In this document: positions 34,989 through 45,760 of the stretch, one piece after another
Layout of the letters: each line of letters opens with the position of its first letter
Numbering within the stretch: position 1 is the first letter of the stretch
NCBI GenBank assembly: GCA_951799445.1
Contig: OX637296.1
Location: forward strand, 6,696,001 to 6,760,000
Length of the DNA stretch: 64,000 nt
From: Pseudisothecium myosuroides
Taxonomy: Eukaryota; Streptophyta; Bryopsida; Hypnales; Lembophyllaceae
Reading direction: 5' to 3'
Position numbers and translations under genes: made by a program
The notes under the pieces: generated by a model
What the model was told of the DNA's origin: nothing
What the model saw: only the letters and a program-made list of their open reading frames with translations
The model's database searches: none

Positions 34989-36789
34989 GAATTAAGAGCA
35001 CTTTTAGCAAGAATAGGGTTTGAATTGGGGAGGTTTTGGAGTTCCCAGGTAACTTCCCTTTTTTTCCAAAAGTGGATCGGTTTATTTCCATTGCAATGCC
35101 CTCTGTCCATAAGGGATTGCCATATGTTATACAATTCAAGTACAAGGATACATTGTATTGTACAATAGTTCCTTGTCCATTCTACAGTAGGTGATGGCTT
35201 TTCATCCACCATAATAATGAGATACACCTAACTTGTAGGAGATTCACTAACTTAGTCTAATACAAAGTTATCATAATCACTAAGAGCAACCGCACTATAA
35301 GACGATACAGGGAGGATAGACTTGACCAGCTTAGGTAAGGCAAGAAGTTGCCATTTGTCCAGTGCTACATAATGTTGTCCAATCCCCTACAATGACCTTG
35401 AATATTTGTAATCTTAAATCAAATAGTCACAACTTTTGCCATGGAATGTTCCTTCCCTTGTCCTATTGTACTCTTGTTTCTCTTCAATCCTATAGCTAAA
35501 GCTCCCAACCGAAAGAGCTCCAAAACAAGGGTGCGTTGAAGCCTTGAGTAACCACAACAAGTTGGCATCCAAAGTCCAAAGTTTGGTAAACCCATGCTCC
35601 TTATTCCACTGCTAAGGGAACAATGCAATAAAAAAAAAAACCTAGTGTGGTTAGGAACTATGCAATAAAAAGGACAACCTAGTGTCAACCATCTGCAATC
35701 TAGGTTGTTATTCATTTTAACAATGTGAATGCTCTGATGTAAAGATGGTTGGGCTAATGACCCTTGAGAACAATTGAATTCACCAAGGTTATTCATTTTA
35801 ACAATGTGAATGCTCTAATGTAAAGATGGTTGGGCTAATTACCCATTAGAACAATTGAATTCACCAGAGTACTCATCTGTACTAGCAACGAATTCATCTA
35901 TAATGTTGACTAGACACCCATTCCCATATTTTTAAGAACTCCTCCCTCATGTACGAGTGGTGCACAATTTTTTCATAGAAAATACTCCACTGGTACAAGA
36001 TGATACAATTGGGCACTCAGGGTGGGAATGGGTGCGTCCACCTTACTCAAGGGAGTCACCTTCACATGTTGCAGTTGGTTTCAAGACCCACTGATTTTTT
36101 CTATTAACGTGACACTAATATACCAAAGTTGCAATGTATAAAATTAGTGCAGGTTATAACATTGTACCAAAAAAAATAAAAAAATTGAGCTACAGGTGCA
36201 CTCACGAGTAGGATATATCAGTGCAGAGTAGATGCAAGCAAACAATAAATAAGGAGACTGTTCACAGGCATCTAGAAACTGCAGTCAAAGATAGTAAATC
36301 AGGGGTCACAGATTCTTGGCATCTTTCATGATGAATTATCAACAAATCGTTTTGAGACGGGAGCATTGTACACCAAAAATCTAGAGTCTGCATGAGAATT
36401 ACAACTGGACATACATGGGAAGGAATAATTGTAGGCATCCTTATGCTACCTACACTTTGGAAGAAATCTGCATCAGAATTTTTTTTTAATTTCATTATCG
36501 AGGGTTCAGGGATATGCATGATTCCAAGGACGGCATATCAAAGACCAGTTCCTTCGTAGTGGTTTGCAGAGCCCACAGCACTTAATGGCGTTTGATCTGC
36601 ACAGATCGTATATAAGGATTGAACCAAAAGACCAGATCATTCAACCCAGATTAATCTACGCCTTTGTATTCACGCTGTATGCAAAATAGGCAACTGTATA
36701 TATACAACCTACAACAAGATAGACGAAGAAAAAGAAAGTCCACAAAGGGAGACTCTTGTGTTTTCTAAATGAATATAGACAGAAATGAA

Positions 36790-37650
36790 TTACTTACAAA
36801 GAGCGGACCCAGCCGGAATAACGGCTATGGTAAGCCTCTTTTCCAACAAATCATCCAGAGTGAGTCTTCGTAGGACCACTGTCACGCTCGCACAAAAATA
36901 CAATGACTCTAAATAGTTGTACAATCAGCTAATCAGCTGAAATTTGCTGATACCTTTTGAATGAATGTGAAAAAATCTGCATTCAAACAAGGACAAGAGA
37001 AAAATCAGAAGTAGGAAGCAGGTCCACAAGCAAATATAAACTCAAATTTGCAGAGGCAGACTAGAAAACTTAAAATGTGGGGTAGCATGAACTGTTGATG
37101 CTAGTGTGATGCTGTCATATGCTGATGTGATGTAGCTAAATAATCTATTAGAACTCAACCAAAACGTAGTAAGGTATGTGCACCCACAATCGTCACCTGA
37201 AATGTACAGAAAGTATTCATTTCAAAAGGCGAGCAGGGGGCACATACCTTACACTCAGACCTCTGGAAACTGACCCTCTCTGAAATGGCATTCTAGAATA
37301 TGGCCTGCAACATTATTGGCTTTAGCACACTTTTCACAAATTCGAAGTAATTGATTTTTGATACAAAGGTCGTCAAGGCAGTCACATAAAGGAGGATACA
37401 GTGTACACTTACCAAAATTAAAATAAATAAAAACAACTACCATCATCCAGGAGAACGAATATAACCTGTTTCGACACACAAACCACAATTAGTAAGACAT
37501 CATAGGAAATCCAAAAACTCGGCATACAAAAGCCCAAATGATACTTACGGAAACAACGTGTTTCCAAGAACCTCTCAGATTCTCCCTCTGGATGTTGGAA
37601 CCGTGCTTGAATAACTCCCTTTAACCTTTCAAGCTCATCAATCAAGGAAT
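36790..37650 (-). other. Unidentified coding-like fragments downstream of the PATROL1-like gene
   Basis: I do not recognise these. On the minus strand, 37645-37550 reads IDELERLKGVIQARFQHPEG then ESERFLETRCF, ending at a good donor (GTAAGTATC). 36915-36794 reads SVTVVLRRLTLDDLLEKRLT then IAVIPAGSAL, ending at GTAAGT. Both look like exons by composition, yet no start, continuous gene or family match is apparent. They could be 3' UTR of the neighbouring gene, a decayed gene, or exons of a small gene whose start was removed by the TTAA element at 37658. Confidence 0.25.
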
Positions 37651-37657
37651 TGAGTTC

Positions 37658-37844
37658 TTAACCCCCCTAAAGAACTAAGAGGACGTATGTTGGTTTAGCA
37701 GTTTCGAGTAGGTCTATTGGCCAATTTCATTATTCTTCGACCAACACATGCACCGTTATTCACTGATTCTGCTGATACAAAACTTGGCCCAGTTTGAAGT
37801 ACATTGTCAAATCGGTCGTTTGAAACCATGAAATCTCGGGTTAA
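37658..37844. mobile_element. Short TTAA element (187 bp), just downstream of the PATROL1-like stop codon
   Basis: Starts TTAACCCCCCTAAAGAAC and ends GAAATCTCGGGTTAA. The interior shares TTTAGCAGTTT.GAGTAGGTCT with 61646-61865, and GAAACCATGAAATCTC with 40473-40691. The left TTAA begins 11 bp after the stop codon of the gene (counted on the minus strand), so it would sit in the 3' UTR. Confidence 0.75.
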
Positions 37845-37854
37845 TTCTGCATAC

Positions 37855-40800
37855 CTATTCATTCTTCGGTAACCGAAAGGTCCGCTTCAAATACTTCGAA
37901 GCAGAGTCATCGCCTCGATAACAGAGAACTCGCAACAACGTATCCGCGTCAGAAGCACTCCAATTGCCCGTCGTAAGCGGAAGAGAGGGTTTCATTCCAC
38001 CTTTCCCCATTCCATTAGCAGATTGAAATCTCTGAATCAGCTCATTGGTAGGACAAGAAAACAAAGAAACTATTTCATTTGCCAAAGCTGCTTCTCTGTC
38101 CACCTTGTCAGCAGGCAGTCCATCTCCATCTGCAATGAAGAGATCCTTTAACCTCTTGAGATCCCCTTTCAGCAAAGCTCCGTCATTAACAGTAAAAGAT
38201 CGATTAGGACCAGCTGCCATCAGAACCAGCATCAGCCCTTCAAAACACGCGCGCATGAGGGCAAATATCACTCGGTTCCTCAAACGATCCGCTGAAGTCT
38301 CGGAAATCACTCCCAGTTGAACATCCAGCTCGTCAATTACTTCACTAATTCTGGCATTAGCCACTCCTCCCATGTAAAGCCCATCCCACAGCACAGGCTT
38401 CAAGTCCACGAAAACCACTCTGTAGGCTGCGATCTCCATGAGTTTGTCAATCCCTTCCTTCAATACACTCCTGGTCTGATATAAATTGCTGTCCACCGGT
38501 TCTTCACTCGGTTGCATGGAAGGATGGTGATTAGAAAGATCAGGATTTTTTTGCCACCCAAACCGAGTCTTCTTCTCAACGCCGTCGATCTCTGTGTTGA
38601 GATGGTGAAGTGTGTTCATGCGCACACAAATGTGGGGCAAGTTGTAGACTTCGTTGGAGGGTGGTCCCTTCCGTTGGTTGCCCTTCGCTCTATGGCCACT
38701 CTTCTCACTTTTCCCCTTCCCACCAAACCAAGATTTTTTCGTCTTGCATCGCGTAAGAGGAGGAATCGGTGGAATCAGCGCATCTTTTGAACCTGAAAAC
38801 CCAAATAAATTAGTTCAAAAAACACCAGCTTCACCTCACATAAGTATATTTGCACCGTACAGAAATGTATACCAAAGGTTCATCTGCAACACAAGATTGA
38901 GCGAAAGAACTGGATTCAATCCAAAGAAGATGGATATTTTCAGCAGCAGGGCGAGAGTATTCATGCCTAGCGATAGGCACGAGTAGAGAACTCACGCCAG
39001 AGGTATTACTCTAGAAAAGGAGCCGAGTTACAATTGGCACGGTTTACATGAGAAATTGGCTTAAATGACGTTACAATTGACGAAGTTTAGTGGCTACGTT
39101 CTTAAGAATACCTCAGGGGGTGAGAACCAAGGAGGTATTCACACTGGACTTACCACAATTACCAATTGCTTGCATGGCATAACTCTTGAGCGCACTGTCT
39201 ACACCGTTCACCAAGTCCTGGAGCAGATCCGGGAACTGAGAAACGGGGAGTGCAAAATATCCGTCGAGAGTTTCATCCACGATACGAAGAAGGTCCACCG
39301 CCGATGGAGCGTAACGCTCTTTCAAAGAATCAGGCTCCCACGTCTGACACAAGCCAGAAGCATGTATAAGAATCAAGTAAGTTGACTATTAACCCTCAAA
39401 GCTTTTCTGCATTTTTTCTTGTTTTGGTGAGTTTGTTGTCACCTCTTTACTTTTAACTCTTTCGGAAATACTGGACATGGTAGAGCATACCCAAAAAAAT
39501 GCAATTTTTTTTCTTCCCCTTAATTAAATAGATTAGCGAAGTCTGCCATTGGTGCAATTAGGTCATTAAAACTATGTATATATTAACCACGTTTTTTGTT
39601 TCTTCCAAATTTGTATGACAAGGTGAACTCCAAATTGGATAACTTTGGATAATTTGAATATAAATATTTCATTTTACACACGTGAAAAGAAAAGAAAACA
39701 ATTGTACAATAACAAAAAGATTTATGGACTTTACAGACTTTTCACCTAAAAACGATCATATTTTGCTTGATATAGGTCAATTTCAATACAGAAAAATTTC
39801 ACCAAACTTAAAATTGATTTCAATCTATTAACTGGCATCATTTTCGAGTAGAAATTCTGTTCTTAAAATGTGGTCTAAGCCTGATTTAGGCTCTCAAAGT
39901 TTAAGAGTTATTTATCAAGGAAACAAATAGCATTAAGAAAAGAAACACACCTCCTGCTCAACGTTGCGATTGACCATATCCCCCAGAAGTTTCAGCCTTC
40001 CGTCCACCCATTTCCTGGCTAAATCGCCTACAATTTTGTCCGCTTCAAACGGTGGCATTTCCCTGATCAATCCCTTCCCTCCATCCTCTGCATCCACACC
40101 CTCTTCCACAGCAATTTGGACCAAAGCCTTTTCTAATTGATCAGCAGCTTCCAAGACTTGCATTGTATCTGGGGTTAACGCAGTCACTCCTGACATATAC
40201 TGCTTGATTTCCCTACTGTAGCACGCATGGAGCGTCGCTGCAGCCACGCCTCCTGCATACGAGTGCCACTCCTTCAACACAGGGCTGTAGGTCTCTATTT
40301 CCGTATTTGCAAGGGCTGAGGTGTCTTTTGCAAGCTGTGCCAGAGCTGGTACGGGTTCATCCGCAGCTTTTCTTCTGACATCCACGCTCTCCATCATCTG
40401 CACAATCAGTGCAAAAAACATCATTCCCATGTTCATCTTGACAGGAGTACTACAACGACTACAAGGTCAAGTTTAGCCCCTATGGATCAAGAGGCCCAAA
40501 TTTCGCCCCATGGCGACTTAGAGGTAGTCATATGGGGACTTTCTTTTGTTCAAGTTTGTTAATTTTTAGACCAACGAAGGCAATGCTCCTCAATTGATTC
40601 CGTTGATATAAAATCTCATGCTCGTCTGAAAAGTATTCTTTAACAGGATGATCATTATGAAACCATGAAATCTCAATCGTCTAGGGGTTAACAGCAACCA
40701 CCTTCATATCAACACTGTTTACTTGGAATGCTACCTAAATCAAGTTAATTTAGGCCCAGACAGAAAACGAGGGGGGCAGAAAATTGACAAGCCCCTTCAT

Positions 40801-43800
40801 TTGCCATTGAGAAGTCCTTGTTTGCAGGTCATGACCTTTGGATTGGTGTAAACCGCTAGGAGGGCATGAAATGGCAAAAAAAGCATTATAAAAAATTTAA
40901 AACATTAAAAAACATTAAAAATATTAGAAGATAGCGCTTTTCAGCAAGGATCCCCACAGTTCAGTCAGGGTCTAACTATAATTCAAAATTTGACTATAGT
41001 TCAAAATTTGAGGACTTTTGCTACCACATAGGAAAAAAGGGCACTCCTCGTCATTGGGACTTCTTGGAGACCCGTGACCAATCATTTCATAGTGTAAACC
41101 CATTTTCCAAGGACTTCTCAATTTCAGTCAATCAAAACCTTCAAAAATTTGGCCCCCTCACCTCTCGACCTCTGGATTTGGTGTAAACCGGGCCTTAGAC
41201 TACAGCTTTTATGCCCCCTCAGGAAACGATTTCCTAATGGCTAAGTTTCTAGAAATCTAACAACAGAACAAATCCTGGAGCTCCATCAACAGGCAAAATA
41301 ACAAGCTTCCAACAAAGGCTGTAGCCTGAAGTAGCTCGCTTCAGATAGCAACACTAAACAGAAAAAAACAGGGTACATTGCGAAGATAGAGTGCTTGATT
41401 GTGCATACATACCTGGGCAAATGCAGTTCGAATGGAAGACCGAACATACACATCCACCGTATTAATCACAATATTGGGCGGGCTCTTTTGCCTGCGTCTC
41501 TTGTCCGTAAAGATATCCTCCCCAATAATCTCCGCGCTTTGCACCGCCAACGCCAGCACCTTCCCTACTGGTCCTCCAGCCCCCTCAGGAAACGAATCAT
41601 GATACGCCAAGAGCCTCTTCTCCGCCCAAGACTGAATCGTCGTCAAAATCGCATGCAACAGATTCCACTGCTCCGGCCTGCAGCTCTTGTACTCTTTGAT
41701 AACTTCCCCCATCTGGGTCTCCGCAGCTCCGAGCAAGTCCACTTCCGTTTGCCCAGTCAAAATGTACTGCCGAAACAGCACCCACATGAACAGCATATTA
41801 TGCGTCAGCTGATCAATTCCCAGCACCCCCCACGTCTTCTTAATCATCTCCATCAAGTCATCCAGCTCCTCCAACACGGTTCCTTCTTCCACCGTGTCGA
41901 AACAGCTTCCCAGCAGAGCTGCATAGAGATTGGCATTCAAGGGGTACCCGTCCACCCAGTGCAGAATGTCCTCCTCGGTTTCGCCGTTGTAGGGCCGAGT
42001 GGCCCGAGTCATGGCTGCGCTTCGTAACGCTTGGATGCTTTCGGTGTTTTTGCCTGTGTCGGAGCAGCGGCTGTACATCTCCTTTAAGCATTGGCGGAGT
42101 CGGAGAGCGTCCACGCCGTTGGAGTCGCCGCGGACGAGAGGGTGAGCGAGAAGACCGGCTTCTAAGATGCGAAGCTGACGCTTCAACCAACGGATGTGCT
42201 CGGCGGAGTCGGTGAAGGTGGAAGCCGGGATGTTTTGGAGAAGCTCCAGGGGGACTAGCATGAGCTCCGTGCGCTTGGTTGCCTGGGGGGAAGACAGACG
42301 TTCACAAGCTCTTATCAGCATAAGTATAAGAAAGGCCTATTTCTGTTCTGTCATAACAAAGACCATCATTTTTGAAAATTGTTTTCTTTTACAGTAAACA
42401 AAGCGGCTACACTGTTGAGAGGCTCTGTCCCGGTAGCACTGCCTCGCTTATTTATTAAGGTCCTACTCCCATGTAGCTTCTGTCAATGCAAAAACTCCTC
42501 CGCTTCTGTCCAAATCCAACAAATAATACGATTTTTGAAGGCTTGTCCTGGCATAGAGCAGGTATAGACTGTGTAGAAAGGGATCCTAGCGAGTAAAAGC
42601 AGGAGTTATTGGTTCCAATGTGGGTTTGGGTGTTACGCTTGACATAGTGTCGTGCGTGACATAGTCATATTATTTCTAACTTAGTGCAGGTCTAAATATT
42701 ACCGATAGTTTGTGTAGTGACACTAATTTTGCACACCATAATAAAATTGCGCCCTCACAACTAGGATAAATCAATGTAGCTTGAGGAAATCCATCAATAT
42801 ATAAGCTCTTCTTGGCACACCTTTAAAAAGAGTATTTTGGGGGATGTTTTTTTTGTTGTCAATATAGGACTACTCTTTCTATCAGTGAAGACTCATTAAC
42901 CCTGGAGCGCTCCGACGTCCATTTTCTGGACGATGAACAGATTCAGATCCTTGTTTCTGTCTCATTCCTGCTTGGATGAAAGTCATCCTAATTTTTGGTG
43001 ATATCTTATCAAGTTGTTGTCCTATCCATCGGTTGGATTTGGTGTTACTAGAATATATACATTTCTAAATTACAAATGTGGAAGTATGTCAAGTGGTCAA
43101 TTTGCATTGACTTTAGTTCAAAACTAGATGTGCAAAAATGAGGTCAAAGATGTAAAGGTCACAAAAATTTCAAAAAATCACCATATGAAGAGAACCTTAT
43201 TTCAAATCCATTCCAACAAGTTTTACTCAAAAAATGATAATATTTTACTTGTAATTGAATTTAGAAGGAATTCTGAAATTTTCTTTTCAAAATTTATAGA
43301 AAAAGATTGGTGATAGCATTAGTAGATCTAACCGTACGGATAGAATTTAAAAATCAAAATCTAGAGCTTTCATTTGTATACCAATTCCAAAATATTCTTC
43401 CAAATTGTAATTTATAATGGTTTTTCTCGAATCGTCAATTTTGGAGATGAATCCAGACGTTTGGGGTTAAAATCTGTTGGATTAACCTTCCTAATGATGT
43501 TTGCATTTACTTGTCTTGACAAACGCAAGCATGACAATTCAAAGAACATGAGCGAATCATGGCCCGTAAAGATGTTATTGGTTGCAAAGTGGGCTTTGGG
43601 TGTTACGCTTGGTAGCTCCTATCCATCAGTACACAAGCTCTTATTGGCACATCTTTAAAAGCTTTATTTTGGATGTTTTTTGGGATGGTTTCTTGTTTTG
43701 TCATTACGAAGACTACCATTTCTACTAGTGAAGTCTCGTTCACATCTTTTGGATCATTCTTCCTAATCATGTTTGCAAACACTTATCTTGGCAAGGGCTC

Positions 43801-44775
43801 TGAGAGGATCATGTCAGGTAAAGAAGAAATAATTGGTTGCAACGAGGGATTTGGGAACCTACCTGACCAGCTGCAGCGCGAGAAAGAGCTCGCCGCGTCC
43901 GCATATCAACAGGCTCCGGAATCAACATCTGGTCTCGCATGAGCTCAGCCGTGGTGCGTGCTTTGCCCCTGCGAGATGCGCCTGTCTTGGGTTTTAGACC
44001 CAGCGCTTTCTTCATTCGGCTTGCAGCGACTGCTGTCAAGGACTTTTCAGGTTTCGACCGGGCTGATCCCACACTCCTTGCACTTAACGCCGTCGTCCCA
44101 ATTGCAGCCAGCAGAATCTCGTAGGCTGATTCTCGGTAGTCATCATCTGTACATTTGGAAATCAATCAAAAGCTAATAAGAAAACCTGTTACAGGTCATC
44201 GAAATATAAACACTATCGTTACGGACTGGATGATCAATTATGAAAGCAGGAAACATGAAAACGAGAATGATACAAAATGGGGAAGTGGACGCAACATTGC
44301 TCCCTACGGCAAAATGAAACCAAAATATGACAGAAATGCAATCTCTGAATCATTATCTTTATTGTCGTCCATGATTTCATATGCCACCCCACAAGCATGC
44401 AATACAGTAAACGAACTCCATTATCAAACAGTGAACTTGGTTTAACCTAGGACCACCATCAATGAGACCAAAGAGAGTAAAGAGAACTTTTTGAGTGTTT
44501 TTGAGTGCATTGTCAGTTGATCAATAAGTGCCCTGGAAGCTTAGGATTTCCCCTTTTCAGGCTAAACGCTTTGACTCCAATCTTATCCATCCCGATATAC
44601 ACTAATCTACAGTAAATCAACATTAAACCTACAAAGCTCTGTATCCTACCCTATCCTAATTAGCATAAAACACCATACCTGTCAAGTCGACCTTCACCCT
44701 CGGTATTGGATTTCCGATTTCAGGACTCGACGTCACTCTCTGCCTCGACCCATCCGACTGAGCTGATGGCGCCAT
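37855..44775 (-). CDS. PATROL1-like: PATROL1-like protein, DUF810/MUN-domain (unc-13 homologue) family, complete, 941 aa, six exons
   Basis: Exons on the minus strand: 44775-44679, 44146-43863, 42282-41413, 40397-39951, 39343-39154, 38792-37855; all introns are GT-AG and phases join without a stop. Arabidopsis PATROL1, a Munc13/MUN-related protein, directs the plasma-membrane H+-ATPase to the cell surface in guard cells; this protein is inferred to act in exocytic membrane trafficking. Family landmarks: DDDYRESAYEILLAA (33-47), LMLVPLELL (134-142), HWVDGYPLN, WVLFRQYILTG, NTVDVYVRSSIRTAFAQ at the end of exon 3 (401-417), AATLHACYS and LEAADQLEK in exon 4, RIVDETLDGYFALP in exon 5, CVRMNTLHHL and ADGDGLP in exon 6, ending YLKRTFRLPKNE. 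The start is the first ATG after an in-frame TAG. Only 32 residues precede the DDDYRE block, far fewer than in Arabidopsis PATROL1 (about 1,100 aa), so either the protein is naturally short or an upstream exon was missed. No frameshift is seen. Confidence 0.92.
39389..39910. mobile_element. Probable decayed TTAA element in intron 4 of the PATROL1-like gene
   Basis: TTAACCCTCAAA at the left and the inverse of TTTAAGAGTTAT at the right give weak inverted termini in an AT-rich intron. There is no second copy in the window, so this is tentative. Confidence 0.35.
40473..40691. mobile_element. Short TTAA element (219 bp) in intron 3 of the PATROL1-like gene
   Basis: Starts TTAGCCCCTATGGATCAAGA (first TTAA mutated) and ends CAATCGTCTAGGGGTTAA. 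Shares GACTTTCTTTTGT.CAA, GACCAACG and GAAACCATGAAATCTC with the elements at 61646-61865 and 37658-37844. Confidence 0.8.
40745..41205. mobile_element. TIR repeat family H in intron 3 of the PATROL1-like gene
   Basis: Collinear with 49728-50158 (AGAAAATTGA..AG, then GTCATGA.CTTT, GATTGGTGTAAA, TTTGCTACCACATAGGAAA, TTGGTGTAAACC at the right end). The left terminus is eroded in this copy. Confidence 0.6.
42283..43862 (-). repeat. Intron 2 of the PATROL1-like gene with internal tandem duplication
   Basis: Two to three diverged direct units lie in this 1,580-bp intron: GGTTCCAATGTGGGTTTGGG then TGTTACGCTTG at 42611 recurs at 43580; CATCAATATATAAGCTCTTC at 42792 recurs as CATCAGTACACAAGCTCTTA at 43624; AGTGAAGACTCATTAA at 42885 recurs as AGTGAAGTCTCGTTCA at 43728. 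The first unit also carries an insertion (42640-42785) and the family A element. Confidence 0.75.
42896..43470 (-). mobile_element. TTAA-flanked MITE, family A copy 2 (575 bp), in intron 2 of the PATROL1-like gene
   Basis: Inverted relative to the other two copies and nearly identical to them. Left TTAACCCTGGAGCGCTCC, right GACGTTTGGGGTTAA. The neighbouring unit of the intron's tandem duplication (about 43735-43745) runs through the corresponding point without it. Confidence 0.88.
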
Positions 44776-45760
44776 AGCTCCAATTTTTTCACCCAAAGCA
44801 ATTCCACCACTCCTTTCTTTCTCCTCCTCAGCAGCAGCCAATAACTACCTTCAATTCCAATGCCTCTCCCAGTTCACGCAGCACCCTCACAACGTGCAGC
44901 TCCTTCTCTTTCCTAACTCTAAAATACAAAACAAAAAACGGAGAAAAGTAAGCGCGTAGACACCATCAGACAGACACCAAGCGCGCGACCTTCCAAAATC
45001 TCTCGCAATAAAAAGTACCCACCAAGAAGACCCAAACAGGAGGTTTTCGTTCAGATCAAGCCCCATTACGAACCTAAACAGCCCCCCAAGCCGACCGTGG
45101 AGCCTTGTTCACGCCACCCCAAATCGCTTCCACCCCCACTCGTCCATGATTGTTGCTTTGCTTAACTTGTTGATCTCTTCTCTTAGCCGCCTCCCTTCCA
45201 CCCACATTGGGCTTTTGCAGATCCCTCCCTCCCCTGCACACTACTATCCCATGCCACAGTCAGATCCTCCTGTCTGTCCGTCCTTGTGCGAAACGTCGAA
45301 ACGCGGCAATGGCCGGTTAACCCAATGTCCTCGCTCGAACGGAACTCCACCACGCAGGCACGCACAGGCTCATCAGTCCCTCAGTAGTTTTCAGATCTAC
45401 TGTACATATCGGTCCTCTGCATAATGTCTGCTGCTGCGAGCGCAGTGAGTGGGACGCGGGATCTGACGACTGACCTGACCTGTGCGGGCGCGAGACTCGA
45501 GGAATGTCGGTGTGGAAATGTCGAACAAATGCACGAACTTCGTCGCAGCAGCAGCTGTAAGTTAGTGTAGAGTAGTGGAAAGCCAAGCACACGGCTGGGT
45601 GTTACGGGAGAGTTGCGGCAGCAGCGCGCGAGCGGAGAAAAGGCGAGGGCGGCAGTCACGGCGACTTTGATGCTTGGGTAACGGACCCCAAATTTTTACT
45701 TTCGTGGAGCTACACGACGACTGCCGTGAGGGGCGCTCACCTGCTTGCGAGGCCTAAGTT
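44776..45760 (-). other. 5' region of the PATROL1-like gene
   Basis: GC-richer than the spacers and C/T-rich on the plus strand, consistent with a 5' UTR and promoter. The frame of exon 1 is closed by TAG about 70 bp upstream of the ATG. No TATA or other motif could be fixed. The several overlapping short frames at 45.1-45.7 kb look compositional. Confidence 0.45.

Larger units (their letters stand above)
31470..36650. repeat. Segmental duplication, copy 2 (partner about 7700-14965)
   Basis: Same orientation and order of blocks as 7700-14965 (pairs given there). Private to this copy: an insertion of about 600 bp at 31820-32428, the short TIR element 33495-33644 and the element 34287-34801. 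Missing here: the TTAA elements at 7819, 8569 and 11605. No gene is recognised. Confidence 0.85.

Noticed and set aside
43128..43313. Identical 61-residue frames at 43128-43313 and 57120-57305 (opposite strands)
   Set aside because: Both lie inside copies of the non-coding family A element; conservation reflects recent transposition.
45146..45660. Several overlapping open frames on both strands
   Set aside because: They overlap each other in a GC-richer promoter region and match no family; treated as compositional.
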